Made by a program: the position numbers and the translations under genes. Below, one piece after another: positions 21,769-33,145 of a DNA stretch of 64,000 nt. The notes under the pieces were generated by a model. That model did no database searches. It saw only the letters and a list, made by a program, of their open reading frames with translations, and had not been told where the DNA came from. The stretch is from assembly GCA_949317995.1 (NCBI GenBank), contig OX439052.1, forward strand, positions 39,558,432-39,622,431, given 5' to 3'. Positions within the stretch are counted from its first letter, which is position 1. Every line of letters begins with the position of its first letter. The stretch is from Acholoe squamosa (taxonomy: Eukaryota > Annelida > Polychaeta > Phyllodocida > Polynoidae).

Positions 21769-24700
21769 ATGTCTTCCCACACAGAAAAGGTAATTACTAA
21801 TGAATCTCAGCTAACATAGGGTGTACTTGGACTAGAGTTAGTTGTCTATGTCACTTAGGTAGCCAGTCTTTTCCGCACGGTCATAATTCTTGTCATTTCA
21901 GTCGTGCGGTTTGGGCGATAATAGGGGAAATGTTTTTCTCGTTCACTGCAGTCATTAACATCTGTTATATTAAGGTTTTGGGGTATGTGAGTTGTCCTTG
22001 AAACTTGGATAAGGGTTCAATGGGCTTTGGTTTAACTTTAACGCTGTACATCTATGTGGGAAGCCATGTCACCTCCCGCCCTTCAGGCTGCATGCGGATC
22101 AACCAGCCCCATTGTGTATAAATACAAGTCATTGATGGATACACGCAGCTCTTAAATTTCTTATAAATTTTTCATTACTCCAAGGACTATGACCTCTCTG
22201 AGGATGAGGATGTGGAAGAGGACAATGACCAAGAGGATGATTTGGATTACCTCCCTGACTTGTGTGATGAGCAACAAGCCAAGGTTGATGAAGACAAAGA
22301 CATCCTCTTACAAGAAGAGCTCCCGTCTTTCAACCGTCTGAAAATGTTAGGGGGGGGGGGGCTGCAAGCAAGGAAAAAGATGATTCTGATGACTCCAGTG
22401 CCCTGAGCCAAAGTAGCTCAGAGGAACAGGTTCTTGAAGCGACTCTTGATCAGGAAGACATAGATATCTTGCTACACGATGCCTGTCCTATCTTCAGAGA
22501 CACTTTGCTCACAGGCAAGTTAGAATTTACTCTCAATAAACCCAATACCTCAACTCCTGTCAAACTTACCCAGAGGGGAACAGAGCGAATAAGGGAGGAG
22601 ACGTAGACAAGGCAGGAGCTTCAGGTCCTCTTTTATCAGCTCCTCAAGCAACGCCACAACATCAAGTCTGCGGGTAAGGGAGCCCAGGGATGGAGAAAGG
22701 AGGGCTGGGACACGGTCATGGGTAAGTTTAAAATAAAATGAAAATGAGACATTACACATGTATTCTTTCTGCCACTCTACTTTCATGTAACAATCTACGT
22801 CCACTGTAACCTACTTCCACTTTATCCCTGAATAACTTCATGTAACTTTATATCGATCTCTTTGATGTAGTAACCTACATCCACTGTGACCTACTTCCAC
22901 TACAAAGAATCTTTTTGCCTGAATAACTTCATCTTACTTGATGTCGATCTCTCTTTGTTAGTTTGGATATTATCAGACAGTAACATCTTATTTTCAGCTT
23001 CTATAAACAGCGTGAGGGAGACTGAGTGCAAACTACACACCACCACATAAATGATTTTTACTACAAAGCCTCTAAGAAGGTAAATATCCAAACTTTGTTT
23101 TAAAATAAAAGATGAAATATTTTCTTATCTTCCACTCTGCAACCACTCACAACCAAATCATCCTCCATGTACCTTTGGAAAGTTAAAATTTCTGTCTCTA
23201 GCCCATGTATTTTACTTTCCTTGTCGACCTTAAATTGGACCTCTTTTTTTACATCATGCCTCTATTTATGAATTTATTTTGTCTCTTTTAATTGTACCCC
23301 TCTTATTTTTTATAAGAACAAGGCTTACCTGAAACAGATACGGGCTGGAAAGGAATGTCCAGGCTTGTTGTCGGAGGAGATAATGTGCCTCAAGTACAAA
23401 GGGAAAAAGTACATAGCAGGTGAGAAAACTTTTGTTACTTGACTCCTTTGCACCATTTCCCTGTGCCAAAATATTTCTTTAAGTATTTTTACTTTGATTT
23501 GTAGTTCCTCCTAGACTAAAGATTTGTTATTTCCTCACCCTGATGCATCATTATGTTCATTTATCAATTTTTCTATAAACCAATTCAATCTTTTTTTTAT
23601 AGGTCCTAACGGAAAGATTGTGCACGGTCTACAGAACAAAAAAAAGCAGGACCCCCCTTACCCGACAAACCCTCCACGGATAAATCAGACAAGCCCTCAG
23701 CTAAGCTAACTGCAGCTGTCAGTCAAACCCAGTCATCATGCAAGTCTTCTGCTCCAGCAGCCTCCACTCCCAGCAAGCAATACAAAAAGCAAGAGAAACC
23801 CCTTCAGCTTAAGCGGTCCACCAAATATGTTAAAATTGAAAAGAAGGAATCTGGTTCATCCTCAGATGATATGAATGTTTGTGTAGTAAATGACAGCAAA
23901 GATGAGGATATAATATACCTTACAACAGTCCCTTCTGTTCCCAATAAAACTCCAGACAAGGTCAGCTCGGTCAAACAACCGACCCGTCATAGTCCCCTTA
24001 TAGCCAGCAAGAAGAGCCTATTAAGGCATCTTTTGAAGGGCCTCCTAAGGTCTCCTCCCCCTCCCCATCCACCTGTACTCCCTTCCCTCAAAGTACCGAC
24101 GAGTTATCTTTTGTGGTAGGCAAACTGGAATCGCTGGTTACCTCATCAGAAATAGACAAGAGGGATACCAACAAACACTTGGAAGACTTACTTCATCACC
24201 ATACAGATGCTGTCCAGCGTATGATAACACTGGCAGAAAGAACTGTTTCAGACAGAGAGTTGATATTGGAGACACAGTACTGGTCCACTAACAACCAAAT
24301 AGAAATAATAAAAGGTCAGTCAAAGTACCTTGGTGTCTGACGATGTTTTGTAAAAGTACTGTAATAACCTTTAAAAGTTACACTTCTTGTAGAATGTGGT
24401 TGAAATTGAAAACCTGTAAGGTTAATCTTTGAGACTATTTTCTGTAAAACTCTGTGACAAAAGGTCTTAATATGAAAATTTAAATTCTCTCCTTTCAATG
24501 AAATTTAATAAAAATAAATATGTTTTCTTCTTGCTTTTCTCTTCACAGTGCTGGCCAAGCTGATTCAGGTGACAGAAGGAGCCATTAGGACCACTTCTTG
24601 GGGCTGTCAGACCTTGCTGTGTTTGGAAACACCATTACCAGAGGTAGATCATGGAGAAGCCAAAGGAAAGCAGAACAAATAGAAAGAAAAGAAAGAGAAA

Positions 24701-26214
24701 AAGCTGGAGAAGCCAAATACACCAGAACAAGGAACTGATAACAGGGCAGACGGTACAAAAGATAACAATTCAACTGAAGATGGAGAGAAAGAGGAAAAAT
24801 TAGAAACCGAGGGAGACCACCTGGTAAATGACAAAGAAAAAAAAGACAGTTTGGAGAAGCATGAAGAGAAAGAACCTAAGGGCATGGATGAAATCAAAGA
24901 ATTGGACAATAAACAAGGTCCCACACCAGCCCACCAACCTGCACACAAGGATAATTCAGTTGAGCCACAGAAAGATAGGTCAGTTGTGCTGGTTAATGAT
25001 ACAGCAAAGACAGAGGATGATCCTATTGACTACAGTAAAACATCAGTGCCTATTGACTTCAGCCATAAGGGTAAGCGTTCTTCTCGGCATGCGCAGAGTG
25101 AAGAGAAAGAGAATGGATCAGGTGATAGAGATGACAAGGGAGAGGAGGAGGCAGCCCCTGGAAAAAGGAGAAAGCAGGCCAAAACTAAAAAGGAGAACGA
25201 CAACAAGGATAAAAATAAGATGGATGAATCAGAGGTTACCACGATAACCACCCATAAAAGAGAAAAGGACTTGGATGTCTCATACTCATAACGAGAAAAA
25301 TGAACCTCTCTACATAACGATTTCTTGTTCTCATTTTCTCATTCGTGTACCGGTATATGTTAAAATTGACTAAGGTTTCTATCTCTCTCATTTCTCACAT
25401 GCAGGGAGGTACAGCTAAGACAGGTACCAAAAAAAAGAAGCAACTGGTCCTCACACCCAAGGAACAAGACGGCAGTTTCATGTCTGAAGCTTCCACCCAC
25501 TCCTGCTCTCCCCCCTCCCCCCACTCATCCCTCAAGGAAATGACACAGTTCACGTGAGCGACGCAGAGGGGAGTACCCTTAGTGAGTCAGAGGATGTGCC
25601 CCTCCGAGAAGATATACCTGTCAAAGAGGGGAGATGGTCTGAATCAGAACTTGATGCCCTACTTGATGCAATCAATGTAAATCAAGATGCCCTAAAATAC
25701 CATTTTGATGGACCCGGGGGTAGTAAAGAGGTTAAGAGACAGGGGTGCCGAGACGTTGCATCCTATGTTAACGACATTGGAAGAACCAACCGTACAGTCA
25801 AGCAATGTGCTGGAAAAGTATCAGACTACACCTAGTCAGTCAAGGCCAAAGTAAGTACTTTACTTCTGATCTAATGGTATTTTGTGAGTTATACAATCAA
25901 AGGGTCACATAGATAATTCTGGTCCCCTACTTTAATTTTAAAATAGAATTTATTTTCTTAACATGTCAGTTAAAAGTCTTTATAACAACATACCATTTAT
26001 AACCAAACTTTAGCAACCTTTGAGATATGTTAACATTTAAATTTAGTTAAAAGAATGAAAAAGAAAATTCACCCTCTCTGGTATCTTGATTTACAGTACA
26101 ACAGGTTAAGGCATGAGGTTGGAAAAACCAGTCGGCGCCGCATAAGTAAGAAGCTCCATCTCTCATACCGTCAACAAAAGGCACTGGATTTTCTTAAAGA
26201 GGATGCTGTTGCAG
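21769..26214 (+). pseudogene. Eight-exon nuclear-type gene with Myb/SANT-like domain, reading frame disrupted
   Basis: Consensus splice sites delimit exons at 21,769-21,789 (MSSHTEK), 22,185-22,721, 22,998-23,079, 23,317-23,419, 23,603-24,314, 24,549-about 25,291, 25,405-25,850 and 26,097-26,214. The product has an acidic Asp/Glu head, a helical block ending GWRKEGWDTVM, a short Cys-containing piece (CPGLLSEEIMCLKYKGKKY), a Ser/Lys-rich linker, a likely coiled coil (HLEDLLHHHTDAVQRMITLA), a Lys/Glu-rich region and a Myb/SANT-like domain. Breaks: a 12-G run at 22,350-22,361 that shifts frame, an in-frame TAG at 22,604, an in-frame TGA in exon 3, frame changes near 23,650 and 24,050, and a TAG near 25,833. 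Several lie in homopolymers, so sequence error is an alternative to decay. It probably continued 3' before element A landed. Confidence 0.6.
25405..26214 (+). pseudogene. Myb/SANT-like DNA-binding exon pair (NAIF1-type)
   Basis: Exon 7 encodes GRWSESELDALLDAINVNQD, then GCRDVASYVNDIGRTNRTV and KQCAGKVSDY. Exon 8 continues YNRLRHEVGKTSRRRISKK. The spacing of Trp, the helix-turn-helix and the following basic helix match the Myb/SANT-like domain found in NAIF1 and in Harbinger-associated proteins. So the gene is either a host transcription regulator or derived from a transposon's DNA-binding subunit. An in-frame TAG lies just before the exon 7 donor (AAA, GTAAGT). Confidence 0.65.
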
Positions 26215-26336
26215 GTAGATAAACATTGGACCTAGTCCTTACCATAATCATTCTGCTTAGACTGAAGATGATAAACATGACGGCTTCTACTGTCTAATTA
26301 AGTCAAAGTAAAATCACATTAAATGAAGGTGAAGCA

Positions 26337-26821
26337 TGGTGTAGCGTTCTACCCCTCGATGCTAATCGAATCTTTCGATAGACAACGAAGAACAACTATT
26401 CAGGTTCCAGTTAAAACTTTATTGTCAATAACGCATAGGCATCAGCCATTCTGGATGACAGTTTACAGGTAGTAGTGTTTGGACTATTAAGCACTTTCGA
26501 CACTAGACAACTAGCACAGCCTTCTAGTGTCTATGTTTAACAAGCCACATATACCTTCTCCGTGCAACAGCACAGAGAAGTATTACAACATGGTAGTCAG
26601 GCAGCCGCCGACCATCGCTCACGATGGTCTGTCATGAATGGACTGACCCTGAGGAAGGCCATACAATGGCCTTATATACACCAGAGTCGAGGGCCATGTG
26701 ACCATATGGTGATGTGGCGCTGGACTCCAGCACCCCCAGGCATTGGGTAAGAGAGGTGCTCTCGATGTCGCCCACGAGGACCATGAAGGTACCTCGAGGA
26801 TGACTCGGGACCACCACACCA
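26337..26821 (-). repeat. Element A 3' LTR (485 bp)
   Basis: Plus-strand ends TGGTGT and ACACCA form the terminal inverted repeat. Immediately inside (26,822-26,833) is the complement of a polypurine tract. On the minus strand it carries TATATAAG (about 26,680) and AATAAA (about 26,415-26,430), in promoter-to-polyadenylation order. The partner LTR is absent. Confidence 0.75.
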
Positions 26822-26833
26822 CCCCCCCTAGAC
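26822..26833 (-). other. Element A polypurine tract
   Basis: GTCTAGGGGGGG on the minus strand, touching the 3' LTR. It is the second-strand primer site typical of LTR elements and nearly identical to that of element B. Confidence 0.75.
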
Positions 26834-27414
26834 TGAAACGAGGTCTCTGAAAAAATTCAGAGACCCCGGATCAGTCTAAACAAATAGTAATAATTTTAGG
26901 TACTGTGCCCAACGACTTAGTCGACAAGCACAGTAGAGATATATAGAAAAATATAAATTTTCTACTGTACTATAGAAAAAAAAATTATCACAGTTAATTT
27001 AGGGGTGCTGCTCCATCCAACGTTGGAGACCAGTGTCAACGACACTGCTTCACGACCAGTTCCTGGTCGATCCGAGGGAGGCACGACCAGGTATGGTAAC
27101 CAGGGTCATGTCGTTTCCTCCCTGTCTTGTTGAGAAGCTTATTCCAGCGTAGAAAGCCCATCCATAGTGTATAGTACAACTATGATGGTCCTTCGACTTT
27201 GATGCCGAGGATGTGTGGCACCACCGGGTTCCTAGAACCAGGGTGGCATCGGATCCACACAGCTTCGCAGGGGGGTCCGGGGACAGGAGAGGTACCCTCA
27301 CTCGTGGACGGTACACCGTCGTCCAGGAACAAGTTCCTGGGGTTCCATGCTAACATCGAAAACTCAGTTCGATGTCAGCGGTCCGAGCTAGAGGGAGGGA
27401 ACAGTAGTATCATA

Positions 27415-28017
27415 CTACTGCCCCTCAGAGATGGACCCGGTAGCAGCGTCGATTTCCGCCTGCTCACCGTCAGTGCGATCATCGCCTGCACCGCCTGCTC
27501 TCGACCCAACATGGTCATAGCCGAGCTCAGACTGTCGATCCTCTTTCAGAGGATTAGACTGTGCTGCCAGCGTCCTGACGTCAGGGACGACCCCACCTTC
27601 TACTAGGTACCTCTGCGCTTCGCGAGAGGGCTCAGTGCAAACAGGCTTTAAGGTCCTGACGTCATGGTGTTTGTCCTTCATCCATTCCGATACCTGGACC
27701 CTGAAGACTCTAAGGAATTCGCGATCCTTTTCCTCCCAGCTTTCTATGATAGCATCCCTCTTGGTGATATCATATTTAGCTTGTGACTCGAAGTTATTGA
27801 GTCGCGTATGGACATCGGTCAGACGAGAGTCCATCTCCATCTGCACGGTCTGACGCGCCTCTTCCCTAAGAGCCGGAAGGAGCTCGTTACGGATGGCCGT
27901 GTTTGTTCTATCAAACAGGCTGAACAAGTAGGCATTTGCTTCCTCACGAAATGCCTCACCAAAGTGGTCGCTAGCAGGGCTACCCGTCATCTGTAGAAGT
28001 CCTTTACATCGCTCCAC
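27415..28017 (-). pseudogene. Element A accessory protein, C-terminal coiled-coil part
   Basis: 200 residues, mostly charged helix: LFSLFDRTNTAIRNELL, then LTDVHTRLNNFESQAKYD and KDREFLRVFRVQVSEWM. The last block aligns with QKFFKVFGVIMDNW in the corresponding protein of element B. The end is acidic and Gly/Asp-rich. It lies in another frame right after the zinc-finger part, so both are probably one ORF split by a frameshift. Not a known Gag, Env or integrase domain. Confidence 0.55.
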
Positions 28018-28047
28018 GAACGACTTAGGGACTCCACGTTCGACGCC

Positions 28048-28975
28048 TTAGCCGTACGCAGGCTGGGCCAACTCCCAATGCAGGGTTGCTGTTGGGGTGT
28101 CGATGCCCGACACGATGTTGGAGAAGGTAGCTCCTGCTCCCGAAGTTAGTGTCGCACAGCCTACATGAACACGCGGCGTGGCAGCTTGCGTGCTGCTCCC
28201 TGCCGCTGTAGCTGGTTTGACAGTAGGGGAAGAGTTAGTGGTGACCTTGGGTTGTCGATCATGACCACCTCGAGGTTCCACCGCCTTGCTTCCCGACTTA
28301 GCACGGCTGGTACTGGGTTTGGCTGAACCGGTCAAAGCAGACTTCAACTTTTTAGGAGCCGGGGCTGGAGTGGGCTTCGATGCCTGTACGGGCTTCGGAG
28401 GGACCACTTGTGACTTCGACTTCTTAGGTTCAGTCGAGCCAGCAGACTTTCCAGCGTCGGTAGAGTGGGTCCTCTTGTTCCCACTCGTAGAGGCTGTTGG
28501 TGCTGGGTCTCGAGGAAGACTTGCCTCCCGCTTCTTTAGTTGCTCTACCCTGAACTCTGGGTAGGCACCGTAGAAAGCGGGCATGAGTTCTGGTCTGATA
28601 TACAGAAGCTTCATAGACAAAGGGGCGGGTGCCATCCGCATCCAATGTCTAGTCGGCGCGCCTGTTTTCTCGTTCCGCTCACATTTACTAACTAGTGTCT
28701 CCACTAGCTGTATGGCGCCCTCGGCATTGTACTTGTGGGGCTGCTTATAAGACTTAAGATGATGCGCCATCAAGCCTCTTCGTGCAGTCACGAAAGGAGG
28801 AGAGGTCGGGTCATTGGGGTCCTGGTTACATGGAATGGTCTTTTCCACCTTAACGTACCCGAACTGTGGAGGGATGGCTCGATGCTCTTCCACCAAGTGT
28901 CGAGCATACCTGCCATCGGTCACATACACGTGAGGGGGAAACCCTTTACGTGTACAGTTCTCAAAAGCACACTGC
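28048..28975 (-). pseudogene. Element A accessory protein, two C2H2-like fingers and linker
   Basis: Finger 1 begins upstream of the first Met: CAFENC, 18 residues, then HLVEEH (C-x4-C-x18-H-x4-H). Finger 2 has one Cys (IPCNQDPND) and then GLMAHHLKSY, so its second Cys is not obvious and the last ligand may be changed. About 290 residues in all. After a helical block (AIQLVETLVSKCERN) comes a long Pro/Lys/Ser/Thr-rich linker ending HWELAQPAYG. The same finger pair occurs in element B. Nucleic-acid binding is inferred from the fingers and the basic linker. Confidence 0.6.
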
Positions 28976-29300
28976 TGCCCTGGATTGAAGATGCGTCAAG
29001 CAAACCCAATCCGCTGTCTCTCGGGCAGCAACACCCCCGACGAGTCTGAGGCATTCGTGATGTTCTCGATAATCGAGACCAATTGATGGCATGTGTATCA
29101 TCCGAATACCATTCCTCGTCATCGCTTCCGTCCTTTCCGAGGAGGCTGGGTAATCCTGAAGCTTAGTCAAGGGTCTGTCATCGACGTACTCCGTGCGTTG
29201 CTTGGCAGTGATCCCTGTCAGTCGCTTCCACTTGTCGACAGCCTTGGCCGATCCGGAGGTGAGGCTACAGTGCTCTCCACAGCACCTGCCTCGACCTCCG

Positions 29301-29531
29301 TCAGCTCGGTTCCAGGCTCGGGGGAGCAGTGGACTCACTGCTCTTCTCGCGAGCCGGAGCCTTCTTGGCTGCGGATTCCTTCTTACCACCCTCCTTTTTA
29401 GGCACCTTCGGGATCTTGAAGTCTTTTAAGGTCCCTTTCGGTGCCTTCGGTTCGGGAGTCTTCTTGCTCTTTGAACCTGAAGGGGTGGCACTTTTTGATG
29501 TAGCTGGAGTTGACGGCTCGTCGACCTCCAT
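29301..29531 (-). pseudogene. Element A accessory protein, Lys/Ser-rich N-terminal part
   Basis: 76 residues from MEVDEPSTPATSKSATPSGS, then KIPKVPKKEGGKKESAAKK. The ATG at 29,531 is the first after an in-frame TGA in a GAA-rich stretch, which supports it as a start. It is disordered and nuclear-localisation-like. Between it and the fingers (29,300-28,976) the frame changes at least once (VDKWKRLTGITAKQRTEYVD in one frame). Confidence 0.5.
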
Positions 29532-29587
29532 CTCATCTTCTTCTTCTTCTCAGGCGGGTAGAAGCCTCGAAGGGTCTTTGATGTACC

Positions 29588-29759
29588 TCGAACCGCACTC
29601 AGGCGGCTCGAAGGACCGAAGACAATACTTCGAGAGAACACGAACCTGCACTCAGGCAGGTCGTGTCCCTTGAGGCGATGTTGTGGATGACCTCCTACAC
29701 TCAGGTAGGAAGTCCCCATGTAGGAGTGTACTAGCTGACCTAAGCTAGGCTTAGTCCAG
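29588..29759. ncRNA. Row of four stem-loops ahead of the accessory ORF
   Basis: 29,588-29,611: TCGA-A-CCGC, loop ACTCAG, GCGG-C-TCGA. 29,638-29,666: ACACG-A-ACCTGC, loop ACTCAG, GCAGGT-CGTGT. 29,689-29,714: GAC-C-TCCTAC, loop ACTCAG, GTAGGA-A-GTC. 29,735-29,759: a fourth stem, GAC-C-TAAGC, loop TAG, GCTTA-GTC. In the element's RNA (minus strand) the shared loop reads CTGAGT. The stems differ in sequence yet pair, each with an interruption four or six pairs from the loop. The row ends 57 bases before the accessory start codon. Confidence 0.6.
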
Positions 29760-30365
29760 CTTTTCTGCGTCCGACTCTCATGAGCAGGGCGCAAATGTGA
29801 CCTCCGGGATGTGCAACACGGCTTTTTATCCCTGGGGCGCGCGTCTCAGATTGGAGGAACGGCGCGCGTGACTGAGGGGAGCGCCCCCTATTGGTTCACC
29901 ACGCATCACGCCATGACCAGATAAGGTAATGCTCCAAAAATGGAACGACTCACTCTCCTCACACTGTCACGCTCTGGTTCTCAAGTCGCATTGTTTGCAT
30001 ATGCCGTTGTTCTATGTGGGCTATGGGGCTCCAACACTATCAACATGGTCACCAAGGGCACCTCCGTTCTACCAGACTACCGGGACTAAAATTGGTTCCA
30101 ATATGGACCTGCCTATCAGGTACAATCCATCAGCCTATGCTGGGAACCCATCCACACAGTCTGATTAAACAAAGGGGCCCAAATTTTTCATGCTTTTAGT
30201 GCCGGAATGTCTCAAACTAAGAAACAATCGTATGACTTCTCGTGTGATAATCACTGTCGGCTTCACGTCCACAGACAGATTTACCCAAGAACGGCACCCA
30301 TTATCTAATTCCTTATTAAAAAAAAGGTTGGTAAATCTGCTGTTTAGTATTGTGCGATCCATGGA
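29760..30365. other. Element A spacer between pol and accessory ORF; no gene seen
   Basis: GC-rich near 29,826-29,900, where GGCGCGCGT occurs twice 41 bases apart. No convincing coding sequence. Together with the stem-loop row it forms an untranslated gap of about 830 bases between pol and the accessory region. Confidence 0.5.
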
Positions 30366-30731
30366 TTACCGAGTTGGGTTTAATCTAGGACTTTTCCTGA
30401 TTTTAACCCTATATGTAGGAACAAGTGTTGAGTCTCGGGGCGGGTTTCTGTTACCCCCTCCTGGCTCACCGTCTTTTGATGTAGCCGGGCCGACCGGGTT
30501 GTTAGCCCGTTTCCGTCGGCGTCGGCCTCCCATCACTTGTGGCGGCATGGATGAAGGGCCCGGAGTGTTTGCTCTAGGTTTTGTTTCATCCTCGACACTC
30601 GTTGATCGTCCCTTTGATGAGCATTGGTGCTTAAGCCTTGCTCGAGTCATAGGTCCGGTCTGGAGTGACTGATCCTCGACTTCAATCGAAACATTTCGAT
30701 GTGAAGTTTGTTCAGTCATTTGCACCTTCAA
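30366..30731 (-). pseudogene. Element A pol C-terminal tail
   Basis: 121 basic residues with GPMTRARLKHQ and GGRRRRKRANN. Such Arg/Lys-rich tails commonly end Ty3/gypsy integrases and can act as targeting or nuclear-import signals. It is separated from the integrase core by frame breaks (30,732-31,045). Confidence 0.5.
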
Positions 30732-31045
30732 GGGGTGGTCGAAAGCTTAATGTCCCTTCAAAGGCGGTTTAGACGCTTTCGACTTATCTCGATGAGCCGG
30801 TCGACCACGGCATCGCTTTAATGGTTTACTAGCGTCTAACACCTCCACCTCGCTCAGTTTTCGAGCTCTGTCCTGCCGTTTTCGATGACCCTACTTAGTT
30901 TGTTTTTTAGACTGAACTCCAGGTCGCGACCTTTCGATCTCCATTTCAACCTGTTCAGAAACAGACTTAATCCTTTTCGTGGCCCCACGAGAAGGTGAAT
31001 CATCATCAAGTTGTGGTTGCAACAACTCGACAGTTTGTGATAGTT

Positions 31046-31911
31046 CTATGCCCAACCACCGGCGTACTCTATCAACGATCGAAGTAATAGTGTCGACTCA
31101 GAGAGGACAGAATCCACTACGAACGACCCGTCCCAGTTGGGGGCTAGCTTCATAGCTGCTTGGGGGGTGTGGTACCTCACCACCTGGTCCCCAACTGAGT
31201 ATCTTCTCTGCTTCAGCCCATAGTCATACCTGACCTTCTGGCGTTCCGCAGATTTACCTAGATTTTCTCTTACCATGCTGTAACTTTCCCTCAACCGATC
31301 TCGAAGCTGTTCCACGAAAGTAACGGAACAAGGGACCTCGAGTGGGTTCTCGATTGAGCTGAAAATTACCTCAGCTGGCATGAGAATTTCTTCCCGAATA
31401 CCATCATATTTGGACTGCATCCACTAGAACTATGTTCTGAGCTGTTATATGCGGACACAACATATTTAGCCTGTTCGTCCCAGTCGTTCATATGCTTGTC
31501 AACCAACATAGTCAGGCTCTGAATCAATGTTCTTTTGAACCTCTCCACCTGGCCATCACTCTGTGGCCTGTATGGATTGGTTCTCTGTTTTACAATCGTC
31601 AAATATTCACACATTTCAGAGAAGAGAAGAGACTCGAATTCTCGCCCTTGGTCCGAATGCAGGAGCAACGCGAAGCCAAAGGTCAAGACCCACTCGTCCA
31701 CGAAGGCTTCTGCACAGGTCTCTGCTGTGTGATTTGGTAAGGGAATAACACGAACATACTTGGTGAAGTAATCCTGGATTACTAACATACAAGTATTCTT
31801 GTTTGGTGTGGGTGCAAAACCCGAGATGATATCCATAGCTATCCTCCCGAACCTCACCCCGAACAACTCTTGGTGCAAGGGAGATTTACCCATGCCCTCA
31901 CCGGGCTTCAC
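31046..31911 (-). pseudogene. Element A integrase
   Basis: The core shows the D,D-35-E triad: Asp in AMDIISG, Asp in HSDQGREF and Glu in GQVERFKR, with 35 residues between the last two. CPTCC of the N-terminal zinc site is visible just upstream in another frame. The C-terminal part has WDGSFVVD, a GPY/F-like end. Two overlapping frames (31,366-31,911 and 31,046-31,420) mean one frameshift near 31,400. The enzyme would insert element cDNA into chromosomes; this copy is broken. Confidence 0.88.
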
Positions 31912-32008
31912 TAAGCAACAGGTAGGACAATGTCAAACCCAACGACCTATGTCCTTCCCCATTCCTGGCCAGTAATAATCTCTGCTTCACCTTTTGGAGC
32001 GTTCGTTT

Positions 32009-32980
32009 TCAACCAAAATGTGCCACTGTCCGGTGTCCGTGGCAAAAGGAGAGTACCTCACCCCTCAGTTGGCGTGGTACCACTACTTGGATCGTGCGTC
32101 TTGCATGACCCGCCTCGACCTTCCAGCGACAAAGCAAGCCTTCACGGAAAGTTAAGAGGGGCCATTGCCCTATTAATTTCCGTACCTCAGCGCTCTCGAT
32201 TGATACCTCAGGCCTAGTGGGTTTAGCCCCCTTGACTAGCAATTTGGCAACTCGCCTGACGTCAGCGTCCACTTTCTGAGCATCAATGAGTTCATCAAGA
32301 GACCAAAATGCAACACCCACCCTACTGTCTACTAGACTACCTACAGTCGCCAAAACAGTGTTGTGACTGAGGCCATCGGCATTCAGATGCTTGGCACCAC
32401 TTCGATGTATGATCTTTGAGTTTTCGAGACCGAACTCCGAAAGGTGGGCCAGCCACCTACCCATCATTCCTTCAGCTTCTTTGAAATTAAGGAGCCATTT
32501 CAAAGAAGAATGATCGGTGCAGATACTGAAGTTACCACCATAGAGGTAGTGCCTAGAGGTAGTGTACACAACGACTGCCAACAGTTCTCTTTTGGTTGTG
32601 CAGTAGTTTCGTTGTGTTTTACTTAGAGTGTTACTAGCAAAGGAGATTGGGACCTCCATCCCGTCCTGAATCTGGGATAGAACAGCTCCAATCGCCGTGT
32701 TGCTAGCATCAGTGTCTAAGATAAAACGACCGTCGGGTGTGGGGAATCGAAGCACAGGAGTCTCCTTGAAACTTCGTTTTAACTCGACAAAAGCATGTTC
32801 AGCCCTTTCTGTCCATGTGAATGCCTCGTAACGACCTCTACTACCTTTAGGTTTCTGGACCACCAAGTCCTGCAAGGGACCCACTAGTTCAGCAAACCCT
32901 GGGATGAACTCCCGGTAGTAGGAACAAAAGACAATGAAGGATCGAATTTCCTTCACTTTGGTGGGCCTAGCCCAAGTCAT
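32009..32980 (-). pseudogene. Element A RT connection, RNase H and integrase N-terminus
   Basis: About 320 residues. It starts with the end of RT (IRSFIVFCSYYREFIPGF), then RNase H with FILDTDASNTAIGAVLSQ, TKRELLAVV and CTDHSSLKWLL, the chromovirus-type order. RNase H removes template RNA during reverse transcription. It continues to PRQLRGEVLSFCHGHRTVAH, the first His pair of the integrase zinc site, then loses frame. Confidence 0.88.
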
Positions 32981-33145
32981 TATGTCGCTAATTTCCCCGG
33001 GATAGCTTCTATACCCTGTTCAGACACGATTCGGCATAGGTAAATCTTCCCTAATAAACCCCTCAACATCTCCTCCATCATTCGCTCGAATGTGGCGGGA
33101 GCGTTACACAAACCAAATGCCATTCGATCGAATTCATAGAGCCCC
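32981..33145 (-). pseudogene. Element A RT fragment, catalytic loop deleted
   Basis: Reads [32 protein letters not shown], then directly [17 protein letters not shown]. The 40-50 residues normally between these, including the YLDD active site, are gone. At 33,145 RT coding stops and envelope-like sequence D begins. The same deletion is in the duplicate at 36,053-36,245. Confidence 0.85.

Larger units (their letters stand above)
26337..33145 (-). mobile_element. Element A: 5'-truncated Ty3/gypsy element with accessory ORF
   Basis: Minus-strand order: RT fragment, RNase H, integrase, pol tail, structured spacer, accessory region, polypurine tract, 3' LTR. No gag, protease, 5' LTR or second target duplication: the element stops at about 33,145, where envelope-like sequence D begins. 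The composition is richer in GC and in TCGA tetramers than the surroundings. It is a sister of element B by integrase sequence, polypurine tract (GTCTAGGGGGGG against GTCTAAGGGGGG) and accessory ORF. Confidence 0.88.

Noticed and set aside
29426-29794. Minus-strand frame across the stem-loop row as a protein
   Set aside because: Sequence constraint is explained better by paired stems; the frame has no domain and passes antisense or out of frame into the accessory ORF start.
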